Program-made: the position numbers and the translations under genes
The notes under the pieces: model-generated
What the model was told of the DNA's origin: nothing
Databases searched by the model: none
What the model saw: only the letters and a program-made list of their open reading frames with translations
Part shown: positions 55,300 through 64,000 of the stretch, piece after piece
Layout: each line of letters opens with the position of its first letter
Position numbering within the stretch: the first letter of the stretch is position 1
Source of the DNA: Orychophragmus violaceus
Lineage: Eukaryota; Streptophyta; Magnoliopsida; Brassicales; Brassicaceae
Reading direction: 5' to 3'
DNA length: 64,000 nucleotides
Assembly: GCA_030180135.1 (NCBI GenBank)
Contig: CM058238.1
Span: 85,754,619-85,818,618 of the forward strand

Positions 55300-57798
55300 T
55301 ATCCTACAGCAACAGTCCGCGACTCGTGCTTAGGCCTAAGGAGTGGCTTCGTTAATAGATTAGCAACGTTCTCATTCGTTGAAGTTTGCTGATCTACTTA
55401 ACATCTCTGTCATTTATCTCATGGAATAGGTTATACCTACCCTCAAGGTGCTTGGACCTCTGATGTGCAGCTAGTCTCATCTATGCTGGGAATCACATCT
55501 AGTTCAGTGAAGAACTCTTCTTTCCAAACAACCTCTTTCGCCGCTTCCCAAGCTGCGAAATGTTCAGTTTAAGTCATGGAGTCAGCAACAGTGCCTTGCA
55601 CCGCCAGTCAGACACAAGATATAGCCGGACTGTGACCGGGAATTATCTTTGTCTATTGGAAACTTGCCTTTCAGACTCTATCGACTTGTAGCACCTCACT
55701 TTCTCCGTAAATCAAGAATTTATCCTTAGTATTCCTTGAATACTTTAGGATATTCTTTACGGCAATCCAGTGATTCTTTGCTGGATTTGACTGGTCTTTA
55801 CTTGTCTTGCTTAACATTAAAGCAACATCAAAACAAGTACGTGTCATGGCATACATGATAGATCCAATTGCCGACGCATATGGAATCTCATCCATGCATT
55901 CAAGCTCAGCAGTTATCGTAGGACACTGTTTCTTGCTTAACGGAATGCCATGTGATATTGGCATAAAGCCCTTCTTGGATTGCTGAAAACGTGTAGGACT
56001 TTGTCAATTTAAGAATCCTGACATTGTCCTACCAGCTCTTTTGGATCTCTATCTTAAGATCCAAAATCCAAGAGCATACGTGGCTTTACCCATGTCAATC
56101 ATAAAACCAACTCCCAAGCCAGTCCTTTACCGACTGCAGCATTGGGATGTTATATCCGAGAATCAGTATGTCATCGACATACACTATGAGAAATGCAATA
56201 TTGCTCCCACTTATCTTTTAGTAAACACACAGTTCCATTTCGTTCCTGTTTAAGTCAAAACCTTGACTACTTCAACAGAACGAAGATTCCAACTCCGATA
56301 TGTTTGCTTCCATCCATGAATGGATCGATGAAGCTAACTTTACACAAAATGTAATTTTTTTTCGGAGTCCGGGCTCACTTTCGCTTCTTTGAGTTTCGCA
56401 GATTCGTCGCTTTCAATGATCATCAGATCATGCGAACCTTCAATGATCATCAGGTTCAACTAATGACAAGAATTCACTCTTGGATTAGTGACTGATTCTT
56501 TCATATCTGCGAACTTCAGGCTCCACAGGTGTAGATTCTACAGAAATCTGTAAATCCATCCGCTGCTCTCCCTCAACAGGTTGAGTAGCCACCTGTATTT
56601 GTCGAATTTCTTCGAGTCATACTTTTACTCCCACTGTTCTTCTTGGAAAGTAACTTCCCTTCTTAGAAAACAGAATGGACGTAAAAGTAACAAGCCTCAG
56701 TTTCCCTAAGACAACCAGCAAAGTAGCACAACTATAAATACTCAGTAAAGACGAATTTGGATCGATTCCAATCCACATTCACGTGGTGTCTTTCAACTGA
56801 TATTGGTGGAACTATTTCAGCGTAAACTTAGATATTCTAGAGCGTTATTCTTAAAGAATATCATGGAAGATTCGTGTGACTCATCTTTAATCATTTCTAA
56901 TAAGATCTGATTCTTTCTCACAGAAATACCTCAAGGTTTTCAGGAGAATTGAGCTGTGAAACGATTTCACACTCATTCAGATGATCACACAAACAATGAC
57001 TTAAGTATTCTCACTCATGATTTAATCCAGAGTCTTAATACTTCTGTCATTCAGATTCTATACTTCATTCTGGAACTCTTTCGACCATGTCAAAGAATTC
57101 CGACTTGTGTCTTATCAAATGAACACAGTCACACTCACTGAAGTAATCAGTAGAGACAATGAAGTACAGGAAATTTTCTATGGCATTACTGCTCATCGGA
57201 CCACATACATGAGTATGTTCAATCTCCAATAAGCCTTTGGGCCTTTCTCTAGCTTGGCTAAGATAGGCCCCTTTGTCTTTTGGTCCAGTAAACAGAATTC
57301 AAGTCTCATAAGATATCCGATCAAATGAGCCCAAAAGTCCATAACTATGGGGTTTCTGAATCCGACTTACTCTATGTGACCAAGACTTTTATGCCAAGAA
57401 AAATCAGGTTTAATTCATCAGATTTAAACCAATTCGGTATTTATGTTACATTTAGGCACTCTTTGGTTTAAGATATAAAACCCATTCCTTGAATAGGGTG
57501 CTACAATTAATATTTCATTAAGATCAAAAGAACAAAACTTGTCTTTTATCAAAATGAAAAACATTCAAATTCTTACAAGAAAATGAAAAACAACTCTGCT
57601 TAACGCAGGTACATTGTAGCAATTACTTAATACAAAGCCAAGCCTCAAAGGGATCTATAAGTGAAAACCCTACGGCTGAGGCAGCATCCCAAGCTCCTTC
57701 CAGACACGCAGCTTCACTTGCCCTTCCTTCAAAGTTCTACTGTTGTCCAGGCTCTGCATATTATAACAAATATCAGTGCCACAACCAGTATCCAATAC
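55300..57798 (-). pseudogene. Element C decayed pol
   Basis: Same gapped pol remnant as A and B: VLDTGC after the gag stop, integrase traces near 57150-57300, and the GIPLSKKQCPTITAELECMD..ASAIGSIMYAMTRTC..NHWIAVKNILKY stretch at 55671-55964. Confidence 0.8.
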
Positions 57799-58659
57799 CT
57801 ATAAGGTATAACTTGAAGTAATAACATGAATACCTGAGGAAGTAGTCTCATACATCAACTTTAACTCCTCATAATCTTCCATGAATTTAATGCAATTTCT
57901 CTTCCAATGCCCAGTCTCTTTACAGTAGCAGCACTTACCAACGTAAGAGGTATCTGACTCGGGCTCAGAAGACACACGCTTGCCATGATTCAAAATCTGG
58001 ACAACTTTGTCTTCACCCTTGTCAGCATTAGGTTTAGTAAACCTACCCTTCTCGTTTGGCTCAACTGTCTTGAGCATATCATGCAGTTCAGTCAGCGTCT
58101 TCGTTAAGCCTTTCTTGATATAGTTCCTTCTGAACTTATCATAGCTTGACGGCAGTGACTGCAGAATGATCTCAGTTGCCAATTCTTGGCTAACTGGATA
58201 ATCCAGTTTCCTCAGGTTATCAATGTAACCCATCATTTTACTGACATGAGGACTCACTGGATGATCATTTGGTAGCTTGCAGCTAGTGAGAGACTTAACC
58301 AACTGGTATCTCTCCACTCTTACCTGCTCCTGAAATTTCAATTTCAGGCTGCTGATCATCTCTATTGGCGACTCCATGTTCTCATATTGCTCCTGCAAGT
58401 CTGAGTCCATGGTAGCCAATATCAGACCACGCACATCTACCGCATCATTATAATGCTTATTCCAAGCATCATATACTGCATGGGAGGCATTGGACCCGAT
58501 CCTCACGGGGAGAGCTCTCTCAAGAACATAGTTCTTTCTCTCCTGCCTGAGGACTAGCCTCAGGTTCCGCGACCAAGTCAAGAAATTTGATCCGTTCAGT
58601 TTGTCCATCTCAAGGACAGACCGGATCGAGAAAGTGTTTTGATTGTTTGTGCTAGTCAT
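57799..58659 (-). CDS. Gag of element C
   Basis: 286 aa, MTSTNNQNTFSIRSVLEMDK, same domain and zinc knuckle (CCYCKETGHWKRNC, with Asp to Asn before the last Cys). An in-frame loss of 30 bases removes ten residues after TVEPN, in the linker before the knuckle. Stop TAG at the gag/protease border. ATG two bases after TTTTCAG. Function as for A and B. Confidence 0.85.
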   Translation of the reverse strand: MTSTNNQNTFSIRSVLEMDKLNGSNFLTWSRNLRLVLRQERKNYVLERALPVRIGSNASHAVYDAWNKHYNDAVDVRGLILATMDSDLQEQYENMESPIEMISSLKLKFQEQVRVERYQLVKSLTSCKLPNDHPVSPHVSKMMGYIDNLRKLDYPVSQELATEIILQSLPSSYDKFRRNYIKKGLTKTLTELHDMLKTVEPNEKGRFTKPNADKGEDKVVQILNHGKRVSSEPESDTSYVGKCCYCKETGHWKRNCIKFMEDYEELKLMYETTSSGIHVITSSYTL

Positions 58660-60317
58660 AACTGAAAATTAAGATAAAAGGATTTTAGTTAATATGTTCA
58701 ATATGATTAATCTCGCATTATACTTAATTTGATTAATCTCGCATTATATTCAATAACATCAGTTACCCTCAATAGAATATAATGATTCCAAGATCCACAT
58801 ATAACTAAGATCAAAGTGGGCCACTGGCCGTCACCCAACCTTAGCTTATATCGGTAAGCCCTATTTCGGCTAATTATATCCGTGATATAACTCTTGGTTG
58901 TGAATCTGGGCCCGAGGCCCAATCCACTCTGATGTCTCAAGGCCCGGGACTCCCGATGGCCTAGTCAAGAAAACCAGACTATACAGTCATGTAATCACTA
59001 ATGTCTGGGACTCCCAATGACATTAATGAATCACAAACTGTCTTACCCACGCAAAAGATAAACACCCTCACACTGTAAGGCCGTGTGTACGATTGAATGG
59101 GCTTCAACAGCTGACATAATCTGGACAAGACATCCAATGCTTGATATTATTTGAGGTTTGTAGGTTTATTTTAAAATTTCATTCCCAAAATAGAAGATTA
59201 CTATTTTGGAAACTTTCCATTTTTGGAAACCTACTAATTTTGGAAACTTTCTAAAATTGGAAACTTCCTAAAATTGGAAACTTTCTAACTATAGAAATTT
59301 CCTAAAATCCAAAACATGCAAATCTAGAAACTTCTATTCTAAGAAACTTTCTAATTTCAGATTTTGGAAAACAGATTAATTTAAAATCGATTTTAATTTT
59401 ATATAAATAAATTTTAAATTTAATCTGAAGAAAAGACTCAAATAATTGGCCCAATTGTTTTAACTTCTTGGCCCAAGGCCCAAGAATTGGTCTATGTCCA
59501 AGACATAACCCAATTGCCCAATTAAATGACATAACCGGTCTGGTTCATTAAAATTGGTCTAACCAAAATTAATTACTACGATGACCACAATTGTCAACCG
59601 GTTATTTACTAAACCGGATTTTCTCGATTTATTTGGTCCAACCAAATCAAATTAGAAAATCACTGGTTTAGGCACAAAATCCAATTTTTCGACTTTGGAT
59701 TTCTTATCCCGGTTTAACCAGAACTTAATAAATTTATTAAGTCTGTTTATTAAACCAAGACGATTTAAGTTTTAATCAAATTAAACCGAACCATCACTCA
59801 GCCAAACCGAACCGATCATTAGGTCACGGTGAACCGAACCGAGATGCAGGCTTCACGCGATCGGGAATGATCGGGACAGCCGCATGCCGCGATCGGGACG
59901 AGTTCGGTTGCGTGATCGGGACGGGAGCGTGATCGTCGAGCTCGGGTCGTGTGATCATGACGCGATCGGGACGAGAGACTCACGCGAGCGGGACGCGGGT
60001 GAGGCAGGCCGTGATCCGCGATCGAAGCATGCGATCGCCTCGGCCGAGCAACTCGCGGTCCATGTAGCTGATCGGTCCGACGCATACCGATCCATGATCG
60101 GATGACGCGACGCGACTTGATCCGGACGTGTGATCCTTTGGCGATCAACACTCCGACGCAACCAATTCATATAGATTGGATCATGCGATTTCTTGTTTGT
60201 TTAGGTTTTTAATTCTTTGTTTCTTAAGTTTTTTTTTCTTATCAGTAGATTGATTCAAAACACTTCTTAAACAATCCTAAACATGATTCTAAACAAGAAA
60301 AACTAACAGAACCAATG
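58660..60317 (-). other. Element C leader
   Basis: Close to the leaders of B and the master, with the upstream ORF extended to 77 aa (58707-58940), AAACTTTCTA-type blocks (59200-59350) and its own CGATCG-rich segment (59815-60165). Confidence 0.75.
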
Positions 60318-60329
60318 GCTCTGATACCA
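60318..60329 (-). other. Element C primer-binding site
   Basis: GCTCTGATACCA, complement of the initiator tRNA-Met PBS, one base from the LTR start at 60331. Confidence 0.95.
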
Positions 60330-60330
60330 C

Positions 60331-61381
60331 TGAAGGATTCGTTTAGCATTTCCTGGTTCAATTCATCAGATTAATTGATCCTACTAAACATGCCAGATCT
60401 AGGTTCTCTTGCTAGAATCATAAAGGATCTCACCTGTTACCTTGTTTTGCAGCGGAAGAAGAGGTACGGGTCAGAGATCAGCAGAACCACCAAGTGATAG
60501 CTCCTCCAAAGGCTCACACACGCACACAAAGGAAATTTGGCTGCTAGACCAAGAGGAGGGAGGACGCAGAGAGAGAGAGAGTTGGCGCAGAGGCTTAGGG
60601 AAATTTTTGTGGCTAGGTTAAGTTTTAATCATAAAACTTATGCCTAGTTCCTTTTGGGCTTTTGGGCCCAATTCCCAGTCTGATTAAATCCCTTGGATTT
60701 AATCAGGCCCTTCTATCTCTCTAAGCACTGTAAATGCCTAGCACTTTTACCGTACTTCTGCTAAACCGTTCCTACACATTTTCCTGTTAGCTTAGGCGTG
60801 TGACCCATATGGGATCATATAATAAAGGCAATAAATCCAAGATTTATAGATCATGAGCGGACTCTAGCAAGCCATCATGACCCCCAGTATTATATGATCC
60901 CATATGGGTCACACGCCTAAGCTAACAGGAAAATGTGTAGGAACGGTTTAGCAGAAGTACGGTAAAAGTGCTAGGCATTTACAGTGCTTAGAGAGATAGA
61001 AGGGCCTGATTAAATCCAAGGGATTTAATCAGACTGGGAATTGGGCCCAAAAGCCCAAAAGGAACTAGGCATAAGTTTTATGATTAAAACTTAACCTAGC
61101 CACAAAAATTTCCCTAAGCCTCTGCGCCAACTCTCTCTCTCTCTGCGTCCTCCCTCCTCTTGGTCTAGCAGCCAAATTTCCTTTGTGTGCGTGTGTGAGC
61201 CTTTGGAGGAGCTATCACTTGGTGGTTCTGCTGATCTCTGACCCGTACCTCTTCTTCCGCTGCAAAACAAGGTAACAGGTGAGATCCTTTATGATTCTAG
61301 CAAGAGAACCTAGATCTGGCATGTTTAGTAGGATCAATTAATCTGATGAATTGAACCAGGAAATGCTAAACGAATCCTTCA
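60331..61381. repeat. Right palindrome of element C (LTR fold-back)
   Basis: The minus-oriented LTR runs from 60331 through the 63-base spacer, then turns back at TATTATATGA, a ten-base match between the two LTR strands, into a plus-oriented LTR ending CCTTCA at 61381. Arms are 494 bases (60331-60824 and 60888-61381) with no mismatch noticed. Confidence 0.9.
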
Positions 61382-61386
61382 CTTTG

Positions 61387-62323
61387 GACATGTTTCCATG
61401 GATGCACATGAGGTAATAGGGGTCTCTACCACTCCCGTGACCACTTCGAAGCTACTAGCTTATCCTCAATTTATCTCTTTCTTTTTTTACTTTCAAGGCA
61501 GGGGAGAAGGGAACCATAACCAGACATGTTTACAAGCTGTGCCAGAACTAACAGAGGAATCCGATCCAAAGTATACCAAGCCCATAGGAGAGAAAATTAA
61601 GTCAAGTTAAATGCGAAGCCAAGTAATGGATTCTCTGAATACCAGAAGTGATATGGGTGTCCTCAGTAGGCTGGTCCGTGTTGGGTTTTCTAATAGTCAT
61701 AGATCATCTGCAAATCATCCAATGGTTACTTAAGTTCGTGCAAGTGTGGCAATCTCCTCAAAAAGTCCTTGTTTCCTACTCAATTTTGACTCAATAAAAC
61801 AAATTTTGGACTGATTCTAAGAAAACAAAAGCGTGCGTCAGTAGCTACCTCCCCCACACTTAAAACACACTGTCCCCAGTGGTGTCAAGCTTAGGCTCGG
61901 TGAGAAAAGAAATCGGAATGTAAACAAACCGAAAAAGGGTCAGAACACTTACTTGTCGTCGACCTGCGTCGATCGATGCACTATGTGTGTCGATCGATGC
62001 AAGGCGATTATGCCCATGGTTATGTAAATAACCGGTGTCTGAACCGTAATTGAATCGGCAAACCGTAAATCGCGACTGCATCGACCGTTGCACTATGTGT
62101 GTCGATCGATGCAATGCGATTCTGCCTGTTTCTCACGCCTTTGAACACACAAAATTGAAAAATCAAAAACACCAAATCAAAAAAAAAATGAAAACAAAAA
62201 CGAACCTAACAGTGGGTTGCCTCCCACTAAGCGCTTGTTTAAAGTCAATAGCTTGACTATGGAAAGGAGATCGGACTTATGGGGGATTCAACAGAGACTT
62301 TGAATGTCTCTGTGAATGTCTCT
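61387..62323 (-). other. Athila 2 interior, 3' side
   Basis: No gene. Four GTCGATCGATGC-type motifs lie in two pairs (about 61968-62002 and 62078-62114). A CCCCCACACTTAA tract lies at about 61850. Confidence 0.6.
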
Positions 62324-64000
62324 TCAGCCAAGGGGCGTATAAGCTTTCGGATCATAAGGTCTCCCAAGGAAAGGGCGAAGAGAAACAGGGTGGGAGTGTA
62401 GCGAGGGTGGGATACTGTGTTTGCCTGTATTCACAGCTGATGGATTAGGAGGTTTGAGTTTAGAAGGATCATACCTTTGCTTTGGTTGATGGAAGAGATC
62501 TGGAGCTTTCTGCTTAAGAGCAGTTGAAGGTACTGAAGATGTTAGAGCATGTTCAAGAGGAACCGCCATCTTCTCTTTTCCATTAGGAACCTCTAGTTCC
62601 ACCTCAACGCTGAAGCTCTGTCCATCAATGGTGGATTTCTGCAGCTTATCCATCTTGAACTCCAAAGGCTGATCTCCCAGGTGGAGAGCAATCACACTCT
62701 GTCTCACATCAATTACAGCTCCAGCAGTAGCTAAAAATGATATTCCAAGAAGAATAGGATCATCTGACTCAATCTCATACTTCAGCACCACAAAGTCTGT
62801 TGGAATAAAGTAATTTCCAACTCTGAGAGGGATGTTCTCAAGAACTCCTTATGGATATCTCTTTGATCGATCGGCTAGGATAAGAGCAATCCTAGTGGGC
62901 TGGAAATCCATCAGTCCCAATCTTGCAACCACAGAGTATGGCATTAGATTCACACTTGAGCCAAGATCACACAAAGACCTCTTGAATCTGTCCTTGTAGA
63001 TAGAACAGTCTAACATAAAACCCCCTGGATCCTTTAGTTTCTCAGGAATCCTACCATGAATAACAGCATCGCATACTTCAGAGACCATCAAGACACTTTC
63101 TTCTTCAGTCATTAAACTAGAAACTATGTCTGTAAAATATCTCCTCACCATAGGAATGTTCTTAACAGCATCTATCAATTGGGCTTCAGTTAGCTTATCC
63201 CTCATCATCTTCATGCATTTTTCTGACTGAATCTCTTGCTTGGACTTCTTAGGGAAAGGAATCTTCGGTTTGTAGACTCTTTCGTCCGCTACAATCGGCT
63301 TCTTTGCAGAGACTGGCCGCTCACGCCCATGGTGTCGATCGATGCTAAAGTGGTGTCGATCGACACTGACACTCGAAAGTTGTGTCGACCGACACACATC
63401 TGTGTCGATCGATGCAGTGTCTTCATCTCGAGAATGTCTCGGATTTTTCAGATCCAAAGCCTTAGTATCTTGATTCTGCTCAGCTCCATCTTCTGCCAAA
63501 GCTGCCTTAACATGTTCTGTCTGTATATTGGCTTCCACTTGCGTTATCCTAGCATCCAGGTTATCAACTCTGCTTGCCAAAGTCTCCAATTTTCTACTCA
63601 GATCCTGATACATGAAGTCCATCTTTCCATTCAGATCTTGTGTCATCTTATTCTGTCCAAGAAGTAGTTGCTCAAGCGTGGACTCAATCTTTGTTGGCTC
63701 ATTGGATGGGGAAGCTTGGTGAGGTGAATAGCCATAATCATTCGATCTCAGAGCTTGTCTCTGTTGATTTCTATATGTCTGTCCATGATAATCAGCTCCA
63801 TCTAGATAATTCACCTCCGCAAACTCTTCAGCTACTGCATCAGATTGAAATTTCCTCTTCCTAACTAGGATGTTGTGGATAGAATCAATTTTGTCCCTCA
63901 TCTCTGCTATCTGCAAGCTATCATCTTTGCCACCAGTTCTCTGCCTCTCCTTGTCAGCATTCTTGACACTATTGCTAGTTATCAAGTTCTCAATAAGCTC
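62324..64000 (-). pseudogene. Athila gag C-terminus and protease, runs off the window
   Basis: From the window end leftward: gag tail (ITSNSVKNADKERQRTGG, coiled coil KLETLASRVDNLDARITQVE), a stretch coded by GTCGATCGA repeats (SIDTDVCRST..VSVDRHHFSIDRHH, about 63330-63420), then AQLIDAVKNIPMVRRYF and the aspartic protease LCDLGSSVNLMP..MDFQPTRIALILADRS. A TAA at 62849-62851 breaks the frame, after which GVLENIPLRVGNYFIPTDFV and LLGISFLATAGAVIDVRQ continue to 62324. RT does not follow. The protease has the DLG form usual for Athila. Dead copy by one stop and the missing pol. Confidence 0.85.

Larger units (their letters stand above)
53439..61381. mobile_element. Composite copia element C with fold-back ends
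   Basis: Flanked by CTTTG on both sides (53434-53438 and 61382-61386), so it entered as one unit. Left edge: plus-oriented LTR positions 1 to about 204 (53439-53642), then a join of about 36 bases carrying a scrap found at about 55395. Then a 688-base inverted repeat (53679-54366 and 54375-55062, 8-base spacer) made of 3' non-coding sequence and LTR start. The body (55063-60330) is a minus-strand gag-only element like A and B. Right edge: 494-base inverted repeat of LTR sequence (60331-60824 and 60888-61381, 63-base spacer). Both outer ends are LTR ends, TG and CA. Confidence 0.9.
51814..64000 (-). mobile_element. Athila-type element 2, split by copia element C, runs off the window
   Basis: 3' LTR at 51814-52994, polypurine complement, 3' interior (53010-53438), interruption by element C, remaining 3' interior (61387-62323), then protease/gag (62324 to the window end). 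Removing C and one CTTTG joins TGTACTTTG to GACATG cleanly. RT, RNase H and integrase are missing between the 3' region and protease, so the element is internally deleted. Confidence 0.85.

Noticed and set aside
259..60165. CpG-rich islands as bacterial contamination or transferred DNA
   Set aside because: They lie at the same position within flanking leader and PBS in five copies, so they belong to the element.

Overview
This is plant nuclear DNA, most likely Brassicaceae and of pericentromeric or otherwise repeat-dense character. The reasons are Athila-type Ty3/gypsy elements primed by tRNA-Asp, Ty1/copia elements primed by initiator tRNA-Met, CACTA transposons beginning CACTACAAGAA, fragments of plant host genes (villin, P4-ATPase, PIN auxin carrier, DUF761 protein), and a mitochondrial insert carrying a decayed atp9. 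I see no intact host gene, tRNA, rRNA or CRISPR. The only long intact reading frame is a retrotransposon polyprotein.

Layout. 1-1247: leader and truncated 5' LTR of a minus-strand copia element. 1248-3974: gypsy LTR-like non-coding DNA. 4127-5855: decayed second-type copia (RT/RNase H fragment, PBS, start of its LTR), broken by element A. 5856-12695: copia element A (minus, TSD TGTAT). 12701-14790: DUF761-type pseudogene split by a gypsy-type solo LTR (12968-14593). 15343-about 18480: CACTA end and decayed Transposase_24-type gene. 19331-19459: F-box-like scrap. 19460-22353: minus-strand Athila remnant (gag, PBS, 5' LTR). Its LTR is split by a non-autonomous gypsy element G (22354-34697, TSD TATAT), which is itself split by the full-length copia master (25104-32924, TSD CCTCA). 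34743-36291: unclassified element end and LTR-like sequence. 36292-38849 and 51648-51813: mitochondrial-type DNA, interrupted by CACTA element 2 (38850-51644, TSD TTT). CACTA 2 carries villin, ALA-type P4-ATPase and PIN fragments on one strand and has itself received copia element B (40471-47791, TSD TCAAT). 51814-64000: a second Athila (minus), split by composite copia element C (53439-61381, TSD CTTTG), which has fold-back palindromes at both ends.

How the parts work together. The copia master encodes gag, protease, integrase, RT and RNase H in one uninterrupted frame between two LTRs that I could not tell apart by eye. A, B and C keep an open gag with an intact zinc knuckle, stop at the gag/protease border, and carry a pol that is shortened and decayed in the same way. 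They look like gag-only passengers that would need the master's enzymes. B and C carry LTRs and leaders close to the master's. All copies keep a possible splice donor in the LTR, and the four with gag keep an acceptor just before its ATG, suggesting a leader intron.

All coordinates and mismatch counts are by eye. Family names come from motif recognition; no searches were run.
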